DNA of 29,082 nt from a virus: positions 1 to 29,082 of the IMG/VR virus record IMGVR_UViG_3300030331_004689; one strand, given 5' to 3'. The translations under genes and the position numbers were made by a program. Below the pieces are notes generated by a model that saw only the letters and a list, made by a program, of their open reading frames with translations, did no database searches and was not told the origin of the DNA. The stretch's first letter is position 1. The number at the start of each line of letters is the position of its first letter. Positions 21,791 through 28,899 of this stretch are shown one piece after another.

Positions 21791-23210
21791 CTTCACAACC
21801 CAAGGCCGTGGAATCTTCAAGAGGCTCGGCAAGCTGGCCGGTGCGTTGAGCCGAATGGACACGTTCCAGAACGATATCGTCGACGCAAGCGGTACATCGG
21901 TGCAGGAGGCACTGCAAGAGTATATTGACTCCATTGGCTCGACTGCGAACACCGACATCCAGTACACCAACGAACTGACCAAAGACATCAACCAACTGAA
22001 GAACACGATCGGACGCGAGTTCTACTTCAGGATCAGGCGCGTCGCCCATATGACGTTGATCGAGATGATGGAGGAAGACCTCCAAGCACAGACACCGGCC
22101 AGCAACCTGCCCCGGAAAGTGCTCACCGATGCACTGTTCGAACTGCGTGACCAGATGCTCGCCAACTCCAAGACCTTGGACGGTAGCGTCATCACGATCA
22201 GCAGTCCTTCAGCAGGCAGCGGCAACGTCGGAAACGGCACCGTCCTCGTGAGTGCCAAGGCTGACCTAGTCAAGAACAGCTCCCATGGTGACAATCTCGG
22301 CACGGTGCGGACCGAGACGCTTCGCTTCCGATGCACTCAGGACTCTCGATCACGGAAAGTGGCACAAGGTGCTGAGATATTCGAGGTCCGTGGTGCAAAA
22401 CCGTACGACCCTGCGGACTTCCGATGGCCGGGCGGCAGCGGATTCGCGGGGCATCATGCCGCCAGCTCTTCGATCCTTGGCGACGGACGGCAGCAGGGCA
22501 GGAACATACTCAGGAACGCATCCTTTGAGACCGTGATCTCGAACGCACCCAAGAACTGGACGATACGCACAGGAGCGGCAGGGGCTACCGTGTTTTCTGA
22601 AAGCAGCACGGTGGCCGTCGGCTCGAGTTCTGTGAAGATGGCATCGGACGGCTCGACCAACATATGTCTCCAACAAGAACTTGGCAGCTTCTCCGCCGGG
22701 GCATCAGTAGGCGTGAAGCCCGGTGCGCTGTACGGTGTAGGCCTTCTCGCACGCAAGTCCGGAACGTCTTCGTCCGCAGGTGTACTCAAGATCGGGTTGG
22801 CGGATGCAAGCAAGAGCTATAGCGCCAGCTTCACAATCGCCCATTCGAGTCTATCTGCCTCGGCGTTCGGTCTGCATACTGGCATCTTCCGCGTACCGCT
22901 TGACGTGCCTGATCCGGTCTTCTTCACGATCGAACAGTCCACAGCATTCACGAACGGCACCAACGTGTTCGTCGACGGTCTTGTCTTTGCGGAGATGATT
23001 GACACGGCACCCGGCGGAGTGAAGTTCCTGATCATTCCCGGTACCGTGCCGTTCAACGTTGAGGACACTTTCACCGTAGACGTGACGAATGGCGGACAAG
23101 GCACTATGCTGAGATTCATGGATCGCGTGTTCGACTTGTACGAAAACGGTATCGTGCCACCCGTCAGCTTGCTCGGCAGCGAGAACATCGACGACGCACT
23201 AATCTCATGA
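21780..23210 (+). CDS. Tail/adsorption protein with carbohydrate-binding-like domain
   Basis: 476 residues from GTG 21780. Residues ~1-110 are helical (VQEALQEYIDSIGS; DINQLKNTIGREFYFRIRRV), suited to a trimerising stalk. Residues ~110-230 are mixed; then NILRNASFETVISNAPKNWT, followed by a beta-rich run to ~400, resembles a CBM4/9-type carbohydrate-binding jelly roll. A final beta segment includes KFLIIPGTVPFNVEDTFTVD. This order is that of a receptor-binding protein that attaches to a cell-surface glycan. The CBM similarity is by eye. Confidence 0.65.
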   Translation: MTVDFTTQGRGIFKRLGKLAGALSRMDTFQNDIVDASGTSVQEALQEYIDSIGSTANTDIQYTNELTKDINQLKNTIGREFYFRIRRVAHMTLIEMMEEDLQAQTPASNLPRKVLTDALFELRDQMLANSKTLDGSVITISSPSAGSGNVGNGTVLVSAKADLVKNSSHGDNLGTVRTETLRFRCTQDSRSRKVAQGAEIFEVRGAKPYDPADFRWPGGSGFAGHHAASSSILGDGRQQGRNILRNASFETVISNAPKNWTIRTGAAGATVFSESSTVAVGSSSVKMASDGSTNICLQQELGSFSAGASVGVKPGALYGVGLLARKSGTSSSAGVLKIGLADASKSYSASFTIAHSSLSASAFGLHTGIFRVPLDVPDPVFFTIEQSTAFTNGTNVFVDGLVFAEMIDTAPGGVKFLIIPGTVPFNVEDTFTVDVTNGGQGTMLRFMDRVFDLYENGIVPPVSLLGSENIDDALIS

Positions 23211-23764
23211 TCACGAAGCGGTTTACCGAACAAGAGTATGAGCTACTCGAAATGCTCGAGGACCAGAGCCTTGTGCCTGCGAAGGACGCCGATGGCAACG
23301 ACGTCGACGAGGTCGATCCGAGGATGCGCGTGATCGAAGCACAGCTTGATCACCTGATCAATGATTTCAATGCTGACGCGGCTATACGCATGGGCGAACT
23401 GTCTGACGAACTGGTTGCACGAAATCGAGCACGCATCCAGTATGCCGAGCAGATTTCAGCATCGGCGCGTGCCGGGATTGACGCATCGGTCCTGCTCGTC
23501 AACCTCTTGGAGACGATGATGCTTGAGACCGGGCTCGACGAGGCAAAGTCGGAGAGCATGCATCTCAAGATCTACACTCGGCCCGGCATCAAGCGCTGGG
23601 TTGTGTCCGACGCCAGACTGGTCCCGGATGAGTTCTGGCACCGCAGCGACGAGCGTTTCATTGACATGAACGCGATTACAGTGGCGCAACTTCAATCGCC
23701 GCGTGACATTCCCGGCGTCACCGAGATCACCGAGCCAGACCATCGGGGCCTCCGGCGGCGCTGA
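23207..23764 (+). CDS. Gp157-like protein (divergent), last gene before the terminator
   Basis: 185 residues from ATG 23207 (ATGA overlap with the tail protein). The C-terminal half shows the layout of the Siphovirus Gp157 family: a long helix ending in LLETMMLETGL, a beta strand (MHLKIYTRPGIKRWVVS), then LVPDEFW and a closing DIPGVTEITEP. The N-terminal half is acidic and charged. The second Gp157-like gene (26351-26851) lies in the replication block, so the genome carries two related proteins. Gp157 proteins were first seen in Streptococcus thermophilus phages; their role is not settled. Confidence 0.6.
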   Translation: MITKRFTEQEYELLEMLEDQSLVPAKDADGNDVDEVDPRMRVIEAQLDHLINDFNADAAIRMGELSDELVARNRARIQYAEQISASARAGIDASVLLVNLLETMMLETGLDEAKSESMHLKIYTRPGIKRWVVSDARLVPDEFWHRSDERFIDMNAITVAQLQSPRDIPGVTEITEPDHRGLRRR

Positions 23765-23782
23765 AAGTTCTCCTTGTCGCAG

Positions 23783-23824
23783 CCCCCTCCCCGCGTTTGG
23801 TCACACGGGGAGGGGGTTGTGCTT
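23783..23824 (+). terminator. Intrinsic terminator after the structural genes
   Basis: A perfect 11-bp stem (23783-23793 with 23806-23816), very GC-rich, with a 12-base loop, directly followed by TTGTGCTT. It lies 18 bases after the stop at 23764 and is the best end point for the virion transcript. The T-tract is interrupted. Confidence 0.75.
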
Positions 23825-23826
23825 CT

Positions 23827-23845
23827 GAGGGCCGTGGCGGCCCTC
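23827..23845 (+). terminator. Second hairpin downstream of the terminator
   Basis: An 8-bp perfect stem (23827-23834 with 23838-23845) around a 3-base loop, only 10 bases after the first terminator hairpin. It may reinforce termination; no T-run follows. Confidence 0.45.
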
Positions 23846-23879
23846 TGAGCGCTTCCAGCAAGATACGGGTGCCACCGGA

Positions 23880-23943
23880 CCCCAGATCCTCGAGGCCGTC
23901 AGGCTGCGTTCTAGGACGCCTGACAGGGCCCGAACATCTGGGG
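23880..23943. repeat. Nested inverted repeat in the intergenic control region
   Basis: An outer 8-bp inverted repeat (23880-23887 with 23936-23943) encloses an inner 7-bp one (23898-23904 with 23918-23924), giving a two-part stem with an internal loop. The right outer arm overlaps TGGGGATAA at 23939-23947, which differs from the DnaA box TGTGGATAA at one base. Part of an operator, a replication origin or an RNA structure are all possible. Confidence 0.45.
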
Positions 23944-23980
23944 ATAATCGTGGGAAATATAACAATCAAGGCTGAAGCTG

Positions 23981-24008
23981 TTGCAGGATGTGATCAATCT
24001 GATACTAT
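23981..24008 (+). promoter_or_regulatory. Predicted sigma-70-type promoter with extended -10 for the replication genes
   Basis: TTGCAG (23981-23986), 16-bp spacer, then TACTAT (24003-24008), with an extended -10 TGA immediately before it. Transcription would begin near 24015, about 30 bases before the first gene at 24044. The clean -35/-10/extended -10 set and its place right after the terminator support this as the main early promoter. This is a motif match, not a demonstrated start. Confidence 0.6.
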
Positions 24009-24043
24009 ACGCGCGCCGCAATGACGCGGGCAAGGAGACCACC

Positions 24044-24724
24044 ATGACCACCACCATCAACATCGTCGAAGTCCTCAACGAGCAAATCGAACCGGCCAAG
24101 GCCGCGATCGCTGCGCGGTGGTTCGCGAATCGCAAGGAGCGCATCTTCGAGATGCAGTGCACCAGCGTCCGCGCCCTCGGCGATAGGGCGACGATGCAGC
24201 GACACGCCAACAGCCCGCACGCCCGCCGCACTGGTTGCCCCGCCGAACTTGACTTCAACCCGTTCGCCGGAGATCACTGGGACAAGGCCAGCCGCAACCG
24301 CTACGAGAACGACCTGTTCCGCCTCTTCGACCGCTCGACGGAGTACGTCGAGACCACCGAAACCGAGCGCGGGATCATGTATCTCGAGACCTACACGCCC
24401 AAGTCGGACGAGTACCTTCTGGAACAGGCCGCCGAGTTCGCGGAACTAGCTTGGCAAGAGTACCTCGGGAAGATGTCCAAGAAGTTCGCGAAGATCGGAG
24501 TCCTCTCCATCAAGGTGTACGGCGACGACCCCATCCAGAACGTCCTCATCGTCGAAGCTGTCAACGGTGTGACCTTTACCGTGGACAACAGCATCGTCCT
24601 CAAGATGTCCGCGAACGGCAAGCTCTTCAACCAGTTCCCGGCCCGCTTCGGCAAGGTTCAGCAGAATGGCGATTACGTCAAGAACGCAGCCAGTCAGAAA
24701 CGCGTCGAAGAACTGACCGCCTGA
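24044..24724 (+). CDS. First early-operon protein, unknown function
   Basis: 226 residues from ATG 24044, with AAGGAG upstream; the frame is open further left but the Shine-Dalgarno and Thr-rich start favour 24044. The N-terminus is helical (VEVLNEQIEPAKAAIAARWF), the middle contains KASRNRYENDLFRLFDRSTE, and the C-terminus ends in beta-like strands (IQNVLIVEAVNGVTFTVDNS) with RFGKVQQNGDYVKNAASQKR. It is the gene nearest the promoter and is followed by a strong hairpin, so it may be abundant early. No family is recognised. Confidence 0.7.
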   Translation: MTTTINIVEVLNEQIEPAKAAIAARWFANRKERIFEMQCTSVRALGDRATMQRHANSPHARRTGCPAELDFNPFAGDHWDKASRNRYENDLFRLFDRSTEYVETTETERGIMYLETYTPKSDEYLLEQAAEFAELAWQEYLGKMSKKFAKIGVLSIKVYGDDPIQNVLIVEAVNGVTFTVDNSIVLKMSANGKLFNQFPARFGKVQQNGDYVKNAASQKRVEELTA

Positions 24725-24732
24725 CCCAGCAC

Positions 24733-24760
24733 CCACCCGTCCGGGACACCGGGCGGGTGG
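24733..24760 (+). terminator. Strong hairpin after the first early gene (attenuator-like)
   Basis: A 12-bp stem (24733-24744 with 24749-24760, one G-U pair) closed by a GACA tetraloop starts 9 bases after the stop at 24724. No T-run follows, so it likely stabilises the upstream message or partly terminates rather than fully stopping transcription. Confidence 0.6.
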
Positions 24761-24792
24761 ACTTCACATCAACCCAGCCAACGGAGATCATC

Positions 24793-24990
24793 ATGACCAA
24801 GACCAAGCCCGAACCCAAGACCACCAACGTGACCGTCGCGTGCGATCATGACATGGTCGCCGAAATCGACAAGGCGATAGGCAACCTAAACAGCCACCTG
24901 CCAAAGATGGCTCAGATCAACCGCGCCAGATTCGTCCGCGCATGCGTATCCCACATGCTTGAGAATCCCGAGATGCTGCTGAAGCAATGA
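24793..24990 (+). CDS. Ribbon-helix-helix-like DNA-binding protein
   Basis: 65 residues from ATG 24793, behind CGGAG. After a basic, Pro-rich N-terminus, the chain follows the RHH (Arc/MetJ/CopG) order: a strand (TNVTVACDHD), helix 1 (MVAEIDKAIGNLN) and helix 2 (NRARFVRACVSHMLENPEML). Small dimeric RHH proteins repress their own operon. With the promoter and inverted repeat ~800 bases upstream, it is the most likely early regulator in the window. The match is by eye. Confidence 0.65.
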   Translation: MTKTKPEPKTTNVTVACDHDMVAEIDKAIGNLNSHLPKMAQINRARFVRACVSHMLENPEMLLKQ

Positions 24991-25037
24991 TCACCATGCA
25001 TCCGAAGAAATTAGACCAACCCAACAAGGAGATGACC

Positions 25038-25412
25038 ATGTCCAAAGAACTGGAGTATAGATGCAGGCTTGTCGTAGAACTTCACGACGGAAACGATGAG
25101 CCATGCCGAGACGCCGAGCCATTCCGCACGTTCGAAATCCTGAACAGCTACATCGCCGCGACCATTGACGACGTGGTCCATGAAACCACCACAGACCGGG
25201 GCCTGCTCGTAGAAGAGCAGGTTGAGGTAACTGGTGTGCGGCATATGGACACTGACAACCATAGGATTGCACAGACACTACGCAATGACTCAGATGCGTG
25301 GGGGAAGATCATAGATCTGCTGGAGCATTGCGTACTCATCAGCGCGGAGAGCGCTGTCGAAAAGTCTTTGGCGATTGCAGCCGAGGACGTCTATCCTGAG
25401 GCTGATTCATGA
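25038..25412 (+). CDS. Small early protein of unknown function
   Basis: 124 residues from ATG 25038, because AACAAGGAGA ends 5 bases upstream; the in-frame ATG 24987 (TGATCACC context) is the alternative. Charged, with a likely beta N-terminal half (LEYRCRLVVELHDGNDEPCR) and helical C-terminal half (KIIDLLEHCVLISAESAVEK). No family is recognised. It is part of the replication/early operon by spacing and Shine-Dalgarno style. Confidence 0.6.
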   Translation: MSKELEYRCRLVVELHDGNDEPCRDAEPFRTFEILNSYIAATIDDVVHETTTDRGLLVEEQVEVTGVRHMDTDNHRIAQTLRNDSDAWGKIIDLLEHCVLISAESAVEKSLAIAAEDVYPEADS

Positions 25413-25525
25413 TGATATACGCTGCAATCTGCATACTCATCGTCACTTGTGTAGGCCTCATGGCATCACTCGCGCCACTACTTTCAGACATAAACAAGGA
25501 GATCAACAATGACCACGACCACTGA
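25409..25525 (+). CDS. Single-span membrane peptide nested between early genes
   Basis: 38 residues from ATG 25409 (overlapping the previous stop as ATGA), ending at TGA 25523-25525 inside the next gene. Residues ~3-24 are a single hydrophobic span (IYAAICILIVTCVGLMASLA), then a short polar tail (DINKEINNDHDH). The final codons contain the Shine-Dalgarno of the next gene. Small membrane peptides in early phage regions often act on host membranes or superinfection; here function is unknown. The overlap-coupled start supports it as a real gene. Confidence 0.5.
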   Translation: MMIYAAICILIVTCVGLMASLAPLLSDINKEINNDHDH

Positions 25526-26354
25526 GATCATCGACCCCCGCGCCGTTGAAACGCTCATGCTTGACGGCGACCTCGGCAAGCTGGACGCAGCGCAACGGAT
25601 CCAGTTCTACGCCGCCACCTGCGACCGCGTCGGACTCGACCCGGTGGCCCGCCCATTCGACTACCTTAGGCTCAACGGCAAGGTGGTCCTGTACGCGAAC
25701 AAGTCGTGCGCGGAGCAGCTTCGCCAGCTTCACAACATCAGCCTCGGCGAGGTCCGCACCGAGGTTGTCAACGATACCTTCATCGCGACCGTGACGGCTT
25801 CGACCCCCGACGGGCGGACCGACTGCGACATGGGAGCGGTCCCGGTCTCCGGACTCTCCGGGGAGCGACTCGCCAACGCCATGCTCAAGGGCATCACCAA
25901 GGCCAAGCGGCGCGTCACCCTGTCACTGGTCGGCCTTGGAATGATGGACGAGACCGAAGTCGTGACCATCCCCGGAGCCGAGCGCATCGCGCCCGAAGTC
26001 ATGGAGGACGATGACCGCAACGTCCCGCAGCTTCTCAAGACCGTCGCGCTGCCTGATGGTGGCAAGGGCAGCGTCGAGGACGACCCCAATCGCGAAGATG
26101 TCAAGAACGTGACCTCGGTCAGTCGCGAGAGCAACGACCGAGGAGAGTGGTGGGTGATTACCTTCGACGAGTTCGACCCTGATGGCAAGCCTGTCAAGTT
26201 CACAACGTTCAGCAGCACCGTCGCGAGCAGAGCGACGGAGGCCTTCTCGAGCGACATCCCGGTCCGGGTCAAGACCGCCGAGCGCATCAGCAAGAAAACC
26301 GGGAAGAAGTACACGAACATCGACAGCCTCGATCTGATGGGAGGTGATGCGTGA
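25509..26354 (+). CDS. Putative single-strand annealing recombination protein with OB-fold-like C-terminus
   Basis: 281 residues from ATG 25509, with AACAAGGAGA seven bases upstream. Residues ~1-155 resemble a phage family related to RecT/Redbeta annealing proteins: IQFYAATCDRVGLDPVARPF, KVVLYANKSCAEQLRQLHNI and MLKGITKAKRRVTLSLVGLG. Redbeta-like proteins anneal single-stranded DNA during phage recombination. Residues ~195-281 (EWWVITFDEFDPDGKPVKFT; ERISKKTGKKYTNIDSLDL) look like an OB-fold single-strand-binding domain. It lies next to the Gp157-like gene, a common phage pairing. Family placement is from pattern recall, so moderate. Confidence 0.65.
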   Translation: MTTTTEIIDPRAVETLMLDGDLGKLDAAQRIQFYAATCDRVGLDPVARPFDYLRLNGKVVLYANKSCAEQLRQLHNISLGEVRTEVVNDTFIATVTASTPDGRTDCDMGAVPVSGLSGERLANAMLKGITKAKRRVTLSLVGLGMMDETEVVTIPGAERIAPEVMEDDDRNVPQLLKTVALPDGGKGSVEDDPNREDVKNVTSVSRESNDRGEWWVITFDEFDPDGKPVKFTTFSSTVASRATEAFSSDIPVRVKTAERISKKTGKKYTNIDSLDLMGGDA

Positions 26355-26851
26355 ACCTGTACGACATCGCGACCGATTACGTTCAGCTTCAGCAGCTGGT
26401 CGAAGAGATCGAAGGGAGCGGAGAAGAGATCGACGAGTCACTTGCCTCGGCCTTTGAGGCTGCCAACGGTGACCTCAAGGCCAAGACCGACGCAGTGCTG
26501 AAGATGGTCCGCAACTTCGAGGCCCGGGCGGAGATGCTGGCGAACGAGGCCAAGGTCTTCCAGAAGAAGGCGAAGAGCGCGGCCACGGGCGCGGATCGAC
26601 TCCGCAACATGCTCAAGCGGATCATGTTGATGCACAACCTCGAGCGAATCAGGACCGATCGCTTCACCGTCAGCACATGCAAGACAAGCAAGCCTAGAGT
26701 CAGCTTCAACATTGAGCGAATGCCACCTCAGTACCTCAAGCAGGTGTACATCATCGACCCGGACCGGAAGGCCGAGGCGACGAGCGAGGCCATCATCAAC
26801 GAACCCGAGTGGGCCTCCGTGGAACACGGCAGCCATCTCCGAATCAGCTAG
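26351..26851 (+). CDS. Siphovirus Gp157-like protein
   Basis: 166 residues from ATG 26351. It has the classic layout of the Gp157 family: an N-terminal helix (MNLYDIATDYVQLQQLVEEI), a long charged helix in which cells of K/E repeat (AEMLANEAKVFQKKAKSAAT; DRLRNMLKRIMLMHNLERI), then the strand pair RTDRFTVSTCKTSKPRVSF and MPPQYLKQVYIIDPDRKAEA. It starts at 26351 in overlap with the upstream stop at 26354. A second relative lies at 23207-23764. The family's role is not established; it occurs in replication/recombination modules. Confidence 0.8.
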   Translation: MNLYDIATDYVQLQQLVEEIEGSGEEIDESLASAFEAANGDLKAKTDAVLKMVRNFEARAEMLANEAKVFQKKAKSAATGADRLRNMLKRIMLMHNLERIRTDRFTVSTCKTSKPRVSFNIERMPPQYLKQVYIIDPDRKAEATSEAIINEPEWASVEHGSHLRIS

Positions 26852-26869
26852 ATCAACAAGGAGACAACC

Positions 26870-27427
26870 ATGAACGAATCAAACCGACTCCTCTGGGGGC
26901 GTGGTGGAGCGCGTAGCTCCGACCCGCGGACATCGAAGGAAGCGGCAGAGAAGTTCACAGCCGAACGAGTCACCGCAAAGATGAGATTGCTCGCAGCGTA
27001 TGACGAGCACGGTCCCCAGTCAGACGAGCAAGCTGGTATGCACGCCTCCGTCCGAGGCGCTCACAAACGGATCAGCGAACTGATCCGCGAGGGATACTTG
27101 TCACAGGTCGGCGAAGAGCGCGGACCGCATGGCACTGATGTCCGTGTCTGCGCCTTGACTCCAGACGGCGAAGAGCTTGCCGAACGATTGAACCTTGACC
27201 TTGGCAAGAAGATGGAGGTGCAGGAAGACGAACTGGAGCGCGTGCGTGATGGACTGAGCCGCCTCGCTGGGCAACTTGAATCGATCCTCGACAGCATTCA
27301 TCGAGAGACCCGAGAGCGGAAGATGGCGAACATCACCCTCGCCGACTTTGCGGAACGAGAGAAGGTACAGCTAGATCGTGCCAGCTATCTTCTCGACTCC
27401 TGTCTGGAGTTCACCCATGACCTTTGA
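26870..27427 (+). CDS. Winged-helix DNA-binding protein with coiled coil
   Basis: 185 residues from ATG 26870, behind AACAAGGAGA (26855-26864). Residues ~18-95 fit a winged helix: TSKEAAEKFTAERVTAKMRL, then VRGAHKRISELIREGYLSQV as helix 3, and GPHGTDVRVCALTPDGEEL as the wing. The rest (~100-150) is a charged coiled coil (KKMEVQEDELERVRDGLSRL). It could regulate early transcription or be a replisome partner. The start overlap-free spacing and Shine-Dalgarno support it. Confidence 0.7.
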   Translation: MNESNRLLWGRGGARSSDPRTSKEAAEKFTAERVTAKMRLLAAYDEHGPQSDEQAGMHASVRGAHKRISELIREGYLSQVGEERGPHGTDVRVCALTPDGEELAERLNLDLGKKMEVQEDELERVRDGLSRLAGQLESILDSIHRETRERKMANITLADFAEREKVQLDRASYLLDSCLEFTHDL

Positions 27428-27456
27428 GCAATTCATCGACAGGGGAGGCCTGTAGT

Positions 27457-28224
27457 ATGACCCAGAAGAAGCTACCGGCGGTGATGTTCTACACGGGAGA
27501 CTGGTTGAAGGAGCCAACGCTCCGGGCGACCTCGTTGGCCGCTCGAGGCTTGTGGATCGACATGCTCTGTTTCATGCACGAGAGTCCTCGGCGCGGATAC
27601 CTCATGCTCACTCAGGACGTGCCGATGCAGGCCTGCCATCTCGCCCGGGCAGCAGGCACCGACCTCGACACCTGCGAGATCCTGTTGGGGGAGCTGGAAG
27701 CGAACGGCGTCCTGAGCGTAGTGGAGATCGAGGCAGTCGGTGACGCCTACGCGAGCCGCAGGATGGTCCGGGATGAGACCACCCGGCAGAAGCTATCCGA
27801 AGCAGGGAAGCGTGGGGGCAGGCCCAAGGAAAGCCTCAGTAAAGCCTCCGAAAAGCCTACCCCCAAGGGTCCGAGGGGGTCTTCATCTTCATCTTCAGTT
27901 TCAGATTCATCTTCGGAAGAAGAAGAGACGAGTATCTCCGAGGAGACGGTGGAAACGGTCTACACAAGGATCCCGTGGAGAGCACGCCGCCAACCCGCGA
28001 GAACCAAGCTGATCATCCGGAGGCATCTCGTCTCTTTGACAGGACGCCACCAGACTCTTGACGCGGCTGCTGCTTGGCTTGGCGATAGGCTCGGCGACTA
28101 CTACGCCAGTCCAGAAGGTCGCAGCGAATACTTCAGGAGCCCGACGACATGGCTGACCGCGGAGGCATACGACGAACCAGATGAGGCATGGGCCTCAAGA
28201 TTCAAGGAGAGAACCGAACTATGA
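27457..28224 (+). CDS. Replication initiator-like protein (DUF1376-type N-terminus)
   Basis: 255 residues from ATG 27457, with GGGGAGG upstream (the frame opens at 27424). Residues ~1-115 resemble the N-terminal helix-turn-helix domain of DUF1376-type phage replication proteins: PAVMFYTGDWLKEPTLRATS, LAARGLWIDMLCFMHESPRR, then LEANGVLSVVEIEA. A low-complexity Ser/Asp/Glu linker (residues ~140-165) precedes a helical C-terminus (LDAAAAWLGDRLGDYYASPE). Such proteins open the origin and recruit the helicase through a loader, encoded next. The stop overlaps the next start (ATGA). Confidence 0.75.
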   Translation: MTQKKLPAVMFYTGDWLKEPTLRATSLAARGLWIDMLCFMHESPRRGYLMLTQDVPMQACHLARAAGTDLDTCEILLGELEANGVLSVVEIEAVGDAYASRRMVRDETTRQKLSEAGKRGGRPKESLSKASEKPTPKGPRGSSSSSSVSDSSSEEEETSISEETVETVYTRIPWRARRQPARTKLIIRRHLVSLTGRHQTLDAAAAWLGDRLGDYYASPEGRSEYFRSPTTWLTAEAYDEPDEAWASRFKERTEL

Positions 28225-28685
28225 CGACATGGGAAAGCACCAAGATCAAGATCAACGGCCTATGGCCGTCGGCATCGTGGAACCCGGAGGAACGTGACCT
28301 GTGGGAAAAGACACTAAACGCACTCGATCAGTGGGCACTTGATCAAGCACTCGACCAAGTCGCCAAGACCTACACCCGGGAGAAGCCTGCGCTCAGATGG
28401 GTCCTCGACGCCTACAAGCAATTTAAGCATGACGCGCAGCCCAAGCCGGACCCGAACGATCGCATCGTGATGATGGAACGCGAAGAGCAGGCCCGGAACC
28501 ACTGGGCAACCGCAGCCCGCAAGAGGATCAAGACGTTAACCAACGAGCAACTCGAACAAGTCAGCCAAGCGATCAAGAGCCGGGTCGGCTTCGTGATCAA
28601 CACCGAGACCCCGGTCGACGAGTGGACCTACATCGCTCTCGGATTCGTTGAAGCAGAACTGGAGGACAACCATGTCGGCAACTGA
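28221..28685 (+). CDS. Helicase-loader-like protein
   Basis: 154 residues from ATG 28221, coupled to the initiator-like gene (ATGA) with CAAGGAGA upstream. Helical throughout: an N-terminal helix (KIKINGLWPSASWNPEER), then LWEKTLNALDQWALDQALDQ and KPALRWVLDAYKQFKHDAQ. The ordering recalls small replicative helicase loaders such as SPP1 gp39 (G39P), which hand the host or phage helicase to the initiator. Gene order initiator then loader is the classic replication pair (lambda O-P, SPP1 gp38-gp39). The fold is inferred. Confidence 0.65.
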   Translation: MTTWESTKIKINGLWPSASWNPEERDLWEKTLNALDQWALDQALDQVAKTYTREKPALRWVLDAYKQFKHDAQPKPDPNDRIVMMEREEQARNHWATAARKRIKTLTNEQLEQVSQAIKSRVGFVINTETPVDEWTYIALGFVEAELEDNHVGN

Positions 28686-28899
28686 TCGGAAGGAACTGAT
28701 CTGCAGCTTGGCGCAGATCGCTGGGATGCAGATCGAAGAAGTGGAGTACACGCTCAAGGAGTTGGAGCGTGGTGGTTTCATCGACATGGACCGAACTGGG
28801 GAACGCACCCCAGTCATCAGACTCAGCAAGGAAGCACGAGAACATGCAGAACAACTCATACAGCCCGGCGTGGATGGAAACCTTGGCGAGGCATCATGA
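28672..28899 (+). CDS. Small winged-helix-like protein
   Basis: 75 residues from ATG 28672 (GGAGG upstream), overlapping the loader-like gene by 14 bases. The core resembles a winged helix: ELICSLAQIAGMQIEEVEYT, LKELERGGFIDMDRTG and a short wing (ERTPVIRLSKEA). Similar ~75-residue proteins in phages act as small regulators. Its last 56 bases overlap the start of the junction-spanning gene (28844), in another frame. Confidence 0.6.
   Translation: MSATDRKELICSLAQIAGMQIEEVEYTLKELERGGFIDMDRTGERTPVIRLSKEAREHAEQLIQPGVDGNLGEAS

Noticed and set aside
23797-24024. Open frame of 75 codons across the intergenic control region
   Set aside because: It runs through the terminator, inverted repeat and promoter, has no ribosome site, and the translation is Gly/Ser/Arg-rich filler.
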